Origin: Monodelphis domestica
Taxonomy: Eukaryota > Chordata > Mammalia > Didelphimorphia > Didelphidae
Direction: 5' to 3'
Length of the DNA: 64,000 nucleotides
Assembly: GCF_027887165.1 (NCBI RefSeq)
Contig: NC_077230.1
Coordinates: forward strand, 262,388,976-262,452,975
Made by a program: the position numbers and the translations under genes. The notes under the pieces were generated by a model. The model worked only from the letters and a program-made list of their open reading frames with translations, made no database searches and had not been told where the DNA came from. Within the stretch, counting starts at the first letter, position 1; each line of letters starts with the position of its first letter. This document shows, piece after piece, positions 13,038-23,990 of this stretch.

Positions 13038-13250
13038 TTGGGGTCAAACTCAAATAGAAATGGAGGCTGCCAAATGATATGTAAAGACTCCTTTAGCATA
13101 TAGTGACTTAAAAACTACATGTTAACATTACTTATGTTTTATTTCATTTTAATTTATTTAAGACATATATCCCAATTATGTTTTCATCTGATTCAGGCCA
13201 CACTTGGATTGTGGGCCACTTTGGGAGATGTATTTGACACCTCTGATGCA
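13038..13250. mobile_element. Probable non-autonomous DNA transposon (hAT-like MITE)
   Basis: The left end 'ggggtcaaactcaaatagaaatgg' and right end 'gatgtatttgacacctctg' are approximate inverted complements (GTCAAA / TTTGAC). They enclose a shared core with the copy at about 9948: 'gttaacattacttatgttttatttcattttaatttattt' and 'tatatcccaattatgttttcatctgattcaggcc'. There is no coding capacity, as expected for a MITE. Family assignment is by resemblance only. Confidence 0.45.
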
Positions 13251-13374
13251 AGAAACCTGCTTGCAAAAGGTTATAGGTACAACTACTTAAATGTATCCCA
13301 TAATTACAGAGTGTAATTATGTGCACAGAGTATTATTAACTCTCTAGAGCCTACACACAACAATAGTCAGTAAA

Positions 13375-13505
13375 TAAGTATTAATTAAGTAGCTATTATG
13401 TGCCAGATACTCTGCTAAGCACTAGGGATACCAAAAAAAAAAAAAAAGAACATTGCCTATCTTCAAGGAGCTCACAGTCTAATCATTTACATATGCATCT
13501 TCTCA
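13375..13505 (-). mobile_element. L2 LINE 3' end
   Basis: 'attaattaagtagctattatgtgccagatactctgctaagcactagggatacc' and 'ttcaaggagctcacagtctaatc' are the complement of the L2 tail ('gtgagctccttga...agcacagtgcctggcacatagta'). It is interrupted by an A16 run. Confidence 0.75.
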
Positions 13506-13524
13506 TAGAAAAGTCAATTTTACT

Positions 13525-13705
13525 GTTAAGTTGTGGTGCAGTGGGAAAAGCAGGAGTTTGGAGTTAGAGAACCTGAGTTACAAATAATGTTGCCTCATGA
13601 TTCTGCCATTGCTTTGACTTCCTCAGTTCCTTCATCTTTAAAATAAGGGGTGTGGGCTTGATTATTTCTAAAGTTTCTTCCAGTTTGGGGTCCTATAATA
13701 TACAG
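13525..13705 (+). repeat. MIR-related CORE-SINE
   Basis: 'gtggtgcagtgggaaaagcaggagtttggagttagagaacctgagttacaaataatg', then 'cctcagttccttcatctttaaaataagg', then a tail 'atttctaaagtttcttccagtttggggtcctataat'. The tail is the variant end seen in marsupial and amniote MIR relatives ('aaggtcccttccagctctaaatcctatgat'). Confidence 0.65.
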
Positions 13706-14482
13706 TATCACTACCAAGCTAGGGACATTTAGATACAATTTCATAGTCCCTTTCATGCCAGAAATGTTCTAATAGTAAAAGAAACAAAATGTTAAGATGA
13801 CCATATTTCCAATAGAATAATACAATACTGACTTGCCATCATAGTGCCTCTTGGCATACAAATAAAATGCCCTTTAATGCTTAGTTTACTAATCAGCAAA
13901 GAAATACTCTTTTAAAAACAGATTATCAATTATTCCAAAAAGCATTCAACTTTTCTTAAATTTATTTAAAGCCCCACATTTAAGGTTCATTCTGGCTCTG
14001 AGAGCAAAACATGGGTAGAGCTGAAAAACCATCCTGCATCAATTTTTCAGGCACCATGATCCAGAGATTAAATAAAGTTACAAGTAATGATTCTCCAAAG
14101 GAAAGCAGGTACAAATTGCATATGAAGACCTTCATTCTACACAATGATCACACAAATGGAGGAGATCCAGGTGCCAGTATCATATGGAGAACCAAGCCCC
14201 ATATCTTTGCTCAATTGTTCTTTTGTTTTTGTATCCACTCCAATCACTATTACCACATACTTTCTCATCACCAAGCATAGACCAATTGCAGAGGAAAACC
14301 ATTATCCCCTTTTATTATCTTGCTCCTTTAAATACCCCTGCAGGAATGCCAGTGCAATTAAATGCTACTCAGCACTGTGGAGTGCATTCCAAGGAAACAT
14401 CTCAGAGTTGGGATGAGATGTTATCTATGCTTTCAGCACCCTTCTTTTTCTATTAGACTGAGACACTCATCACTTTTTTAAA

Positions 14483-14645
14483 ATAACTTTGTCCTGAGAT
14501 CCATTCCAACATCTATGCTATTTCCTATTTGATAATATTATAAAGTGTCAAAAAAAAAGATTCTCACATTTAGATAGACCAGAGAACTTCACTTCTGCCC
14601 AGAGAAGAATTCCCCTTCTTCACTTCATTATTCAAGTGAGTTTTC
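14483..14645. repeat. Copy A of an unassigned 150-bp dispersed repeat
   Basis: From 'ataactttgtcctgagatcc' to 'ttcaagtgagtttt' it is highly similar to 18562-18707, with a handful of substitutions plus small indels. Copy A carries about 20 extra bases between 'gtgtcaaa' and 'accagagaac'. It matches no SINE or LTR I know. Confidence 0.7.
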
Positions 14646-14739
14646 AGAAGATATAACTGAAATCTAATACCAGATGGGCTTCCATTTGGGTCTGTTATTG
14701 TCAACCACCCTACAAGGAACATTTTCACAGTTGCCTCCA

Positions 14740-14935
14740 ACTTTTGTTAGCCTATGATCATGAGTAAGTCCTTTAACTTCTCTGAATTTGTTTCTTCCTC
14801 AAAAAAAGATATAAGTGATAATAACTGGAATACATTTTTAAAGGATCATTCTAAGGCTCAAATGAAATCATTCATGTAAAATATTTTACTAACATCGTAG
14901 TACTATATAAATTATGGCAGTTGCTAGTACTGCTA
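14740..14935 (+). repeat. MIR SINE, diverged
   Basis: 'tgatcatgagtaagtcctttaacttctctgaatttgtttcttcctc', 'ctcaaatgaaatcattcatgtaaaatattttac', 'tagtactatataaattatggcagttgctagtactgctatt' follow the middle and 3' part of MIR ('gataatgtatgtaaagcgctttgtaaac'). Confidence 0.55.
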
Positions 14936-15064
14936 TTCAACATGGCTACACAGGTCCATTTGCCCTCTAGACCTCAGGGACATTACAATTCCATGACCAT
15001 ATGGCCTCAGTTAAAATGACAGAAGCCAACTATGATGTGGTTCCATAATTCCTAGAAAGTAATG

Positions 15065-15140
15065 AATAAATTAATGAATGGATGAATGAAAAATCATTTA
15101 TTAAGCACTTACTAAGTGCCAGGTATTGTGCTAAGGACCA
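15065..15140 (-). mobile_element. L2 LINE 3' tail
   Basis: 'aatgaatggatgaatgaaaaatcatttattaagcacttactaagtgccaggtattgtgctaagg' is the complement of the terminal L2 sequence 'cctagcacagtgcctggcacatagtaggtgcttaataaatg'. Confidence 0.75.
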
Positions 15141-15504
15141 GCACAAGATGAAATTGAGCAAAGAGTAGAAGAAGAACAGCATTTTTCTTTTTATCTTATA
15201 AATTTTCAAAATATATGATGGTTAGAGGTGTGAAAAGTAGGTTTTTAAGATGTCTCCCCACTATATGTAGAGCTAATAGTAGGATTGACTCTTACTGTAA
15301 GTATGGTTGAGATACATGTTAAAGGATGAACAATCTTTCAAGTATTCCTGGTCACTCTTCTATAATCCTATTCTGAGTTGGTAGCTGATAGTAATTTTCC
15401 AACTGGCTATCTGCTCAAGGTTTTTGAAACATGATGGAAATGTCATGAATAAAGTTCCTAGGCACAAATATTTAAACTCTGCAAAGATAAAAGCTGACAC
15501 CACT

Positions 15505-15630
15505 AAATAGTATAAATAAATTAAATAAATAATCAATAATTTTATTTTATTATATATAACTATAGAATATATATAATTTAATATTAAAAATAATAAAAAT
15601 AAATTTTAAAAATTAAAAAATAGTGTCTGA
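15505..15630. repeat. AT-rich low-complexity tract
   Basis: It is almost purely A and T, with 'taaataaat', 'tatatataa' and 'aaaataa' motifs. There is no coding or transposon signal. Confidence 0.85.
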
Positions 15631-15774
15631 TAATCTGCATGTTCCAAATACTTGATAGAACTAAGATTTTTGCAACAATTCTTTGTAAAGGATCCAAGAG
15701 CACTTTAGTTCATTTTGACAAGTCTTTTCCAATCATATTCTTTCCCCAAAATGGTCATCTAATGCAGTCACTTC

Positions 15775-17345
15775 ATCAATCAACAAGTATTGATTAAGGG
15801 CTTACCATTTACCAGATATTGCTCTAAGTGATAAGAATTGAAAGAAAGGTAAAAAATATGTTTCCTACCATAGAAAAGCTTACACTCTAATGGAGGAGAC
15901 AACATGAAAATAACTATTCCATATATAATAGATACAGAATAAATGGGAAAATAATAGCAGAGGGAAGGTAATAGCACTTAGGAGAACAAGAAAAGGCTTC
16001 CTGCAGTACATGGGATTTGATCTGAATCTCAGGTGAAGTCTGGGGAGCTAGGAGAGGGATGTAAATGGGAGATAGTACAGCTTACAGCCAATGCAAAGGC
16101 ATAGCACTAATTAGTATAATGACATGGATGAGAAACCGCAAGCCAGTATATCTTGCTCATTCATAGTCAGGGAGCAGTGTTAAAAGACTGAAAAGTAGGA
16201 AGGAGACGTTGTGAAGAGTTTTAAAAGAAAAAAATTCTATTTTATCAAAGTTAAAATAAATAGCAGACTTCATGGAATGGGAACATAACATGGTCAGATC
16301 TGTGCTTTAAATTAGTTTGGCAACTCAGTGGAGACAGATTGGTTTGGGAAGGGTCTTGAAGTAAGGAGATTAACTAAAAAACTATGGAAATCATCTAAAT
16401 ATGAGATGATGAAAGCTTGAACTAAGGTAGTAGCTATATAAGCGTAGAGAAAGAAACAATAAGTCTGTTATGTGGAAGTAAAACAAATGTAAAGTTGGAT
16501 ATGTGAGAGTAAGGATTCATGTATCCACATCTATGTACATATTTACAAGTTAGGTGTCAAGAATTAGACTAAAGTTGGGAACCTGGGAGACTAGGAAGAT
16601 GGTGGCACTATCAACAATGATAGCAAAGTTGGGAGCAGGAGATGATTAGAGTGGAAGTATAATGAGTTCTGTTTTAGACATGTTGAATCTGATATATCCA
16701 ATCCGAGATTTCAAATAGGCAATTAATGATATTAGTATATAGCTCAGAACAGAGAGTAGGAGGTAGAAACAGATCAGGGAATCATCTGCGTAAAGGTGCA
16801 TGCATTCAGCTCATGGAAGCAGAAGAAATCATCAAGTAAGTAATATAGAAAGAAAGAAAAATAGTTTCACTGAAGAGAGCCTTAAGGAAAATTTGAAGTG
16901 AACTGGAAGATAATTTTGCAAAGGAAAGTGAGAAGGAGCAGCCAGTTAGATGGAAGAAGAATTGGGAAAGTACTGTCTCAAAAGCCTAGAAAGGAGAAAA
17001 ATGTCAAGGGAGAGATGTTAATCAATAATGTCAAAGGATGCAGAGAGGTCAATAAGGATGAGAACTGAGAAAAGATCTTTAAATATGGCCATTAAAGAAA
17101 TCAGGGTAACTTTGGGAAGGGTTTTGTTGAAGGATAAAATCAGAAGCCTTACTACAGACTATTTAGAAGCAAATGAAAGAAGAGGAAGTGGATGCTTTAT
17201 CAGAAGGAATACAGTTGAGAATGGGAGGACATACAACAGCTAGGGTATTTTTTTCTAGACAGTAAAAGGGCAGGAATTGGAAAGGAAAAGAAGATGGAGG
17301 GGGTGATTTTTAAGGATGGGGAAGGAATGAGTATGTAGATAACTG
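15775..17345 (-). mobile_element. Long L2 LINE fragment including RT region
   Basis: Plus-strand landmarks run from the L2 3' end ('tattgattaagggcttaccatttaccagatattgctctaag') through 'aaaaggcttcctgcagtacatgggatttgatctgaatctcagg', 'taacatggtcagatctgtgctttaa', 'atgagttctgttttagacatgttgaatctgat' and 'atcaataatgtcaaaggatgcagagaggtcaataaggatgagaactgag'. The last is the complement of the RT block that reads roughly LSAAFDTVDH in L2. About 1.5 kb survives in collinear order. It is heavily mutated, and short frames in it are remnants. Confidence 0.8.
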
Positions 17346-17359
17346 GGAAGGAGCTAATA

Positions 17360-17470
17360 TGTACAACCACATGACTTGCCCAAGGTCATATAGTCAAGCA
17401 AAAGTCTGAGAGATTTGAACCCAGTATTCTTTACTCTAGAGTTGAAACTATTATGCTGCCTCTCATGCTA
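17360..17470 (-). repeat. MIR SINE fragment, minus strand
   Basis: 'catgacttgcccaaggtcatatagtcaagcaaaagtctgagagatttgaacccagtattctttactctagagttgaaactattatgctgcc' is the complement of the MIR head (tRNA-like A/B-box region and 'gggcaagtcac'). Confidence 0.7.
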
Positions 17471-18561
17471 AATATAATCAAAACAATATTATTGTCAAAA
17501 TAATAATCCATTTTCTGGAATAAGCACATGATTTTGCTACAAAAAGCCTCTGTATGATGTAGATAATGAACTACTTTTACAATTTAGGAAGAGCCTAAAT
17601 TTCCCAGGCCATCTCTGCTGGCTGTGCTGCACTATACCTATCAAGATTGGATCAGTTTGTGATTCTATGCAGTTTATCAAATGAAATCATCATCTGAAAA
17701 AGGGCACAGAGAACATCCAAATTTCCTTTGGAGATGTCATAAGATTATTTGAGACCTATAGAAGAAGCAAATGCTGTCATCATATGCCTCAGTTACCTCT
17801 TCCTTCCAATCCTGCAAGCCACTTTTCCTATAGGCTCATCCCCTGAGTCTCCATTTGGAAGAAGGACCCTGACCATTCCTCCTTATCCAGACTTTACCCC
17901 CACCACCTTTTCAATTGTTGTCTTCTCACATTGAAATATAATGTCTGTCTAAATAAATCTGCAACAATGAAAGCCTGAGGCACAAAATTTCTCAACTTAA
18001 TCTATTTATTGGCAAGAAGAGGAGCTAGCAATACTAGAGGCCAATGAACCCTCAGTTAAAATAGCTGACACAGTTAAGTGGTTATATAAGGTCCAGAAAT
18101 GCCCCTCAGACTAAGATTATGATTGGTTCTTAATCATTGCTATCTAACTACCCAACCATGAGTTTTCACCCATCACTGTGACCAGAAAAGCCACATCAGG
18201 CCAACATCATTTTGTAAGATTCAACTCCACACTGTCCTCCCAGACCATAGATTTTCTAAAGTTCATGGTGTTATGAAGTGGTTGGGGGTGGGGAGATAGA
18301 AAAGAATTTAGACTTCCTACTGTAGCATTTTCCAAAGGTTCATTGTACCATTCCTTGTACCAATGGAGCCCAGTCCTGGACAAACATTTTGAGATCAGGT
18401 TAACTTGTCCTCTATCTATCTTTTCTTCCTCCAGTATTTGATTTTGCTTACTACTTGAGAGGTGAGAATTAGACCTACCCAGTAATATTGAAAGCTTTGA
18501 AATCTTAAAACTTGGTTATAATAGTAAAGCTTGACTAACAATGATTACAATATGTTTGATT
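17471..18561. other. Unassigned; may hold diverged L2 or LTR remnants
   Basis: There is no gene. The stretch 17.75-17.95 kb ('ctttacccccaccaccttttcaattgttgtcttctcac') faintly resembles the L2 3' region, and 17.98-18.25 kb has an isolated 'tttattgg'/'tatataagg' combination that could be an old LTR. Neither is strong enough to call. Confidence 0.25.
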
Positions 18562-18707
18562 ATAACTTTGTCCTAAGATCCATTACAACATCTATGCTAT
18601 TTCCTATTTGTGATAATATAAGTGTCAAATAAAAGATAAACCAGAGAACTTCAATTCTGCTCAGAGAAGAATTCCACTTCTTCATTTCATTATTCAAGTG
18701 AGTTTTT
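18562..18707. repeat. Copy B of an unassigned 150-bp dispersed repeat
   Basis: It is the partner of 14483-14645, in the same orientation 4.08 kb downstream. Shared blocks are 'catctatgctatttcctattt', 'accagagaacttca', 'agagaagaattcc' and 'ttcattattcaagtgag'. Copy B flows directly into an L2-like tail. Confidence 0.7.
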
Positions 18708-18715
18708 GTCTTTTT

Positions 18716-18785
18716 GATTGTATCTCTAGCATTTAGGGCAATACCTAACACATAATCAATGCTTAATAAAGACTTGTGAAATTGC
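18716..18785 (+). mobile_element. L2/MIR-type 3' tail
   Basis: 'gtatctctagcatttagggcaatacctaacacataatcaatgcttaataaagacttgtgaaattg' is the recognisable L2-type tail. Confidence 0.6.
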
Positions 18786-19004
18786 AGAGTTATTGGGTAA
18801 GGCCATATTTTAGCCCTAGATAGTGAGAGGTTAAAGCTTATTTACATCCATAGTTGAAACATACAGGTTTTCTTTCTTACCTTAACAACCAAGCAGGAAC
18901 AAGGAAGAGAAAGAGGCTCACTTTGGCCAATTAGTGACTTTTTCATGTTTCCAAATCCTAACTTAGAAACCATTAAATAGTCAGACATGGTTAACCAACT
19001 GGAG

Positions 19005-20080
19005 TTAGTGACAGACTATTGAGTTGAGTACACACATCTTTTCCAAACTGGGTAAGAAAAAGAGGAGAAATGAAATATAAGAGATTGATGGAATAGTAAG
19101 TTCTAGTGAAATTTCTATTAAAGCTGGGGAAGACTTGGGAATGTTTGAAGACAGTAAGAAAGGAATAGGGAGATAGGGAGATGCTAAGGAGAGGGGTTGA
19201 GTATGCACTCTTCTGGAAAACATGGGAGGTGACAGGATCAAAGGTACATGTAGAGGTGTTAACTTACTTCCGCTTCTTTATCAGAGACTAGGAGAAAGGA
19301 GAGCATAGAAGATGATGCCAAAAAGTTTTAAGGACTTAACTGAAATGACAAGGGCTTCGACTGAAGGTGGAAGGGGATAGAATGTGGTTAGAAGAGAATT
19401 TTTTGGAATAACTTCTGTGGTGTGTAAGAGAAGAAATAAATTAGGGATGAATAAAATGACTGCCTTGTACTGAGGGACAAACTGAGGTTTGATGACATGA
19501 ATGTATAATGTACCCATCCAGTAAAGTTGTAAGAGATAGCTTCATCCAATAGCTTGTAAATAGGATTGTGGAAGAGATAGATGACTGGAATGATGAAAAG
19601 TTGAGGTTTGGCAAGAAATAAGCAGGTATAGAACTAGAGGTTGAGGGATTCAAGAGCAGAAGATAGTATCGAATAGAAATGGCTAGTCACTGAGCTAAGG
19701 TGCAGAAGGTGGGGAAAGTACAATTAGAACAGAGATAATAGCCACGAAAGTATTGAGGGAAGGATAAATCAGAGATCTTTATGGGGGCAAAGAATAACTT
19801 TAAGAGAAATGAAGTAAGGGGAGAATTGAAATGATCAGAGGTTAGAGTGAGATAAATGTCAGTTTATGACAGCAAATGGAACTCTTCTAGGTAATCATGA
19901 GAACTAGGCTTTGATTATCCCTGAGGTTAAGTGAAAAAATAAGTCGTGAAATTTAAAAAGACTGAGGAATTGGTATGCTTCTGAGTGAGAGAACATCTAT
20001 ATGGATACTATAATCTTCTAGTAAAGGGGCAGGAAATGAAGAGAGTATTGACTTCCTTGAGAAAAGAGGGTGAATGGCCT
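19005..20080 (-). mobile_element. L2 LINE fragment, 5' and central part
   Basis: 'gaagacttgggaatgtttgaagacagtaagaaaggaatagggagatagggagatgctaaggagaggggttgag' and 'gggaggtgacaggatcaaaggtacatgtagaggtgttaac...tcttta tcagagactagg' are collinear with the 5'-central minus-strand form of L2. The first 150 bases correspond to the same consensus part as the end of the 15.8-17.3 kb copy, so this is a second insertion and not its continuation. Assignment beyond about 19.3 kb is weaker. Confidence 0.6.
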
Positions 20081-20658
20081 GGTTGCCTATATATAGCAAT
20101 TCACATAATTTTAATTTAATAGGAATTTTTGATTGAATAGACTCCCAATGGGAAAAGTTTTATGAATGATTAAGGTAATTAGAGAGTTGCAATGGGCAAC
20201 AAAGAAGATTATTGCCCTCCAGGATCAGTGTGTCAGAGGGTGTAATTGATAACTACAGAGATAACTCCATATATTTCTGTATCAAACCTCATTCTTCATT
20301 GAAACTATTCTCTCTAAAGTTGCCAATAATTTCTTAAGGCTAAACCCAATTCTTCTTCTCAGTCATCACCTTTTGTTTTTGTTTTTGTTTTTTTACTTTT
20401 TTGCATAATTTGAAACTATTGACCACTAATCCTCTTCCTGAAAAAAGACTATGGCACTCTTCTCTCATGATTCTCCTATCTGTTTAGTCACTCATTCTTA
20501 GACTGAAATATGAGAAAAGCATTACCCATGTTTACACATTATGCATGGATATACCCCAAAGATCTTTTCCTGGTCCTTCTCTTCCTATTTCTATACTCTG
20601 ATCTCCTAACCTCTCAAAGGCTCAATTAGCTTCTCTATGCATATGGTTCCCAGGACAA

Positions 20659-20794
20659 TAGATAGATAGATAGATGATAGAGAGATAGATAGATAGATGA
20701 TTGATAGATAGATGATAGATAGATAATAGATAGATAGATGATAGAGATAGATGATAGATAGATAGATAGATAGATAGATGATAGATAGATAGAT

Positions 20795-20859
<65 letters not shown>

Positions 20860-20860
20860 T
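20659..20860. repeat. (GATA)n / (GATGATA) microsatellite
   Basis: About 200 bp of GATA units. The first half is interrupted by periodic 'gatgata' variants, and the last 70 bp are nearly pure GATA. The complementary strand reads (TATC)n, giving low-complexity Leu-Ser-Ile-Tyr frames that are not genes. It is likely polymorphic. Confidence 0.97.
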
Positions 20861-21379
20861 ATATACAAAGCCATCCTTTGGCTTATGTGCATCAGTCCTA
20901 CAACATGAATTCATTTTCAGCATTTCCAAAGAGATGTCAAATAATTACATATGATAGGAACAGTAACTATTTAATATAAATTAGACAAGTTTCCCTTTAA
21001 GGGGTCAGAAAGGTTATGCATTCGATCCAGTCATTCTGGAGAATTGAAACTAGAATTATTAGTTTCATTACCTTGCTCTATAAAACATAAAAGACTATGT
21101 CTACAGGAATTATTGACAGAGGTTTTAGTAGAATTCCTATTACCTAATCTTCCTAATTGACTGTTCCTGACTATTTTGGGTGAATACTGAGATAGAAATG
21201 AGTATTTTATTTATATTTAATTAGAAATTTTATCCCTTATAACTTTTGTATCTTTTATTCCATAATTCTATTAAGCCTGGCCAAGAATAGCATCTTAAGC
21301 TCAATACATTCAAAACAGAACTAATTACATTTTTTTGCCCCAAACCACTCATATTCTTAATTCCCCTATTTATTTGATC
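20861..21379. other. No recognisable feature
   Basis: AT-rich spacer between the GATA tract and the L2 fragment. No gene or named repeat is seen. Confidence 0.35.
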
Positions 21380-21785
21380 ATTGCTGTCATCCAGATTCAT
21401 AACCTCGGAGTCATGTCTGAATTCACTCACACTCATGCCATCCCATATCCAGTGAATTACCATATATTGTTAACTCTTTCTCCACAGCATCTCTCATTTT
21501 CATTCCATCTCTCCACTCATTACTCTCATTCAGGCCCTTATCACTTCTTACTCAGACTATTTTAAGAGCCTCCTAATTGGTCTCCAATCCTCAAATACTT
21601 CCCCTCTCTAAGCCACTCATCACACAGATGCCAAATTGATATTCTTACGGCACAGTAATAAGGCCTTGTCAATCTTTCTAAAAAAGCTCTAATGCCTCTG
21701 TTGCCTCAATAATAAAATGCAAAGTCCTCTGTTTAGCATTAATGCACTTTGTAATCTAGCTTCCTCTAACTTTTCTGGAATTTGT
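21380..21785 (+). mobile_element. L2 LINE, upstream half of a split copy
   Basis: 'ttctccacagcatctctcattttcattccatctctccactcattactctcattcaggcccttatcacttcttactcagactattttaagagcctcctaattggtctcc' and 'gcctctgttgcctcaataataaaatgcaaagtcctctgtttagcattaatgcactttgtaatc' are the plus-strand L2 RT C-terminal region ('ttcaggccttcatcacctctcacctggactattgcaatagcctcctaactggtctcc'). The element resumes at 23,575 after the L1 insertions. Confidence 0.8.
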
Positions 21786-22097
21786 GAGAATTTATTTTTT
21801 TACATTGTATTATTTTTATATCAGGGTTCCAGATTATAGAGATCAGTTCCTGGATGTTAGGGAGAATTTCTGAGCCAGCTTTTGGACCTGACTCCATTCA
21901 GCCATAGATTTTTGCATTCTCTTTGTCTTTCAGAATGTGATCCTTTCACAGATTCTAGCTAACAGATAAGTTCTACAATGATACTTTTCTAGCATATGTG
22001 CAAACCTTCACCTTTTAGTGTGGGGAAGGGCTAAGATTTTGATGATCCACTTCCTAATTAACTGTTTACCAATTAGAAATATCTTGAATAAATATTA
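21786..22097. other. Unassigned spacer
   Basis: Sits between the L2 half and the old L1. It may be residual target or another decayed repeat; I cannot assign it. Confidence 0.3.
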
Positions 22098-23415
22098 AAG
22101 GAGATATGGCTGAATTAGAACACTAATGCATTTAGCTGTGCTCTTTGTGGTGGCAAAAAAAATTGGAAAATGAGGGGATGCCTTTTAATTGGGAAATGGC
22201 TGAAAAATTGTGGGATATGTTGGTGATGGAATACTATTGTGCTCAAAGGAATAATGAACTGGAGGAATTCCCTGTGAACTGGAACGACCTCCAGGAATTG
22301 ATGCAGAGTGAAAGGAGCAAAACCAGGAAAACATTGTATACAGAGATTGATATACTGTGGTACAATTGAATGTAATGGATTTCTCTATTAGTGGCAATGC
22401 AGTGATCCTGAACAACTTGGAGGGATCTACAAGAAAGAACACTATCCACATTGAGAGGAAAAACTGTGGGAGCAGAAACTGAGAAGAAAAACAACTGGTT
22501 GATTACATGGGTATAGGGGGATATGATTGGGGATGAAGACTCTAAATGAACATCCTAGAGTAAACATCAACAATATGAAAATAGGTTCTGATCAAGGACA
22601 CAAGTAATACCCAGTGGAATTGTGCATTGGCTATGGGAAGGGGTTGGGGGAGGGCAGGGAGGGAAAGAATATGATTCTTGTAACCAAGGAATAATGTGCT
22701 AAATTGACTAAATAAATTTTCAAAAAAAACACTAATGCACTGCTGGTGATGTTGTGAACTGATCTAACCATTCTTGAGGGTAATTTGGAATAATACCCAA
22801 AGGGTTATAAAACATTGCATACCATTTGATCTTGTAATACCACTACAAGGTCTGTATGCCAAAGAGATTTAAAAAAGGGGGGAGGGGGAGGACCTACTCA
22901 TACAAAATTATTTATAGCAGCTCTTTTGGTGGTGGTAAAGAATTGGAAATTGAAGGGATGTCCATCAATTGGGGAATGCCTGAACAAATTAAACAAATTG
23001 GGGTGTATATTGGTGATGAAATGCTTTTATGCTGTAATAAATGATGAACAAGATGATTTCAGAAAGAGTGGGAAAAACATACATGACTGATGCAGAGTGA
23101 AATAAGCAGAACTAGGAAAACACTGTTCACAGTAACAGCAATGTTGTTGAATGATCAGCTGTGAAAGACTTAGTTACTCTCAGAAAAAAATATGATCCAG
23201 TACAACTCTGAGTGACTTACAACAAAGAATGCTATTCAGCTCCAGAGAAAGGATTGTTGGAGTTGGAATGCAGATAAAAGCATATGATTTTTTGATTTAG
23301 TGTATTTTGGTTTTTATTTGGGGGTTTTGATTTTATATCATTATTCTCTTACAAAAATTAACAGTACAGAAATATGTTTTGCATGATAATATGTGTATAA
23401 CCCAGAAAAAAAGAA
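22098..23415 (+). mobile_element. Old L1, 3' end, split by a younger L1
   Basis: It begins at 'ggagatatggctgaattag' and resumes after the younger insert at 'ctgctggtgatgttgtgaactgatctaaccattcttgagggtaatttgg', the ORF2 C-terminal zinc-knuckle region. It then continues through 'tcaattggggaatgcctgaacaaatt' to a 3' UTR ending near 'atgataatatgtgtataacccag'. It is much more diverged than the 28.5-kb L1 and is 5' truncated. Confidence 0.8.
22131..22728 (+). mobile_element. 5'-truncated L1 with target-site duplication
   Basis: It holds the last part of ORF2 (from 'gctgtgctctttgtggtggc', encoding a 'WNDLQELMQSERSKTRKTLYTEIDILWYN' type end; cited here in pieces) plus a 3' UTR with a G-rich tract at about 22633-22665 and an 'aataaattttcaaaaaaa' end. 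The 11-bp duplication 'acactaatgca' flanks it at 22120-22130 and 22729-22739. The insertion point lies inside the older L1. Confidence 0.9.
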
Positions 23416-23574
23416 ATGTCTTAGAATATTCAATAAACTCCCAAAAATGCATAGAGGTACCTGTGCCAGGAGTCCTCATTGTCTTTTGATTGTCAGGAGA
23501 ATTATTTGATCATAATTAGGTTGTCTTGACAGATCAATGATAAATTATTTTAAAATTACAAAATATTGTCCCAA

Positions 23575-23990
23575 TGAAATTCCTTTTGTTAAAATTGTTA
23601 CACATTGATCTCCTTTGCACTATCCATAGTCTAGCTTCTTTGGTACTCCTCATATATGACAACTCTTCTCAAGACACTGTGCCTTTGCACAGATGGTCTT
23701 TCACATCTGGAAAACCATCCTCACTCACATTCTTAGAATCCCTGGCTTCCTCCAAAAAGTCAGCTGAAGTATGATCTACTGCATGAAAAGCCTTTTTTGC
23801 TCTACTTAGCGGGTAATTCCCCTCCACCACCATTGTTATATATTTACATAATATATAATTTAAATCTTCTCTTATGTGTACAAGTCGTTGAAAGTCCTTG
23901 AGAGCAAGGTCTGTTTCAATGTATTTGTCTCTGTATTCCCAACATCAAGCACAGTGCCTGGTACCTTACTAGCTTGTTTTTATTCTTGGG
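23575..23990 (+). mobile_element. L2 LINE, 3' half of the split copy
   Basis: 'ctgtgcctttgcacagatggtctttcacatctgg', 'aaagtcagctgaagtatgatctactgcatgaaaagcc', 'gaaagtccttgagagcaaggtctgtttcaatgtatttgtctctgtattcccaacatcaagcacagtgcctggtac' are collinear with the L2 3' end. With 21380-21785 it makes one L2 copy opened by old L1 sequence. Confidence 0.8.

Noticed and set aside
19005-20080. Continuation of the L2 at 15.8-17.3 kb
   Set aside because: Its first part covers the same consensus region as the end of the other copy, so it is a separate L2 insertion.
20606-20929. 107-codon frame of repeated Leu-Ser-Ile-Tyr residues
   Set aside because: It is only the complement of the GATA microsatellite.
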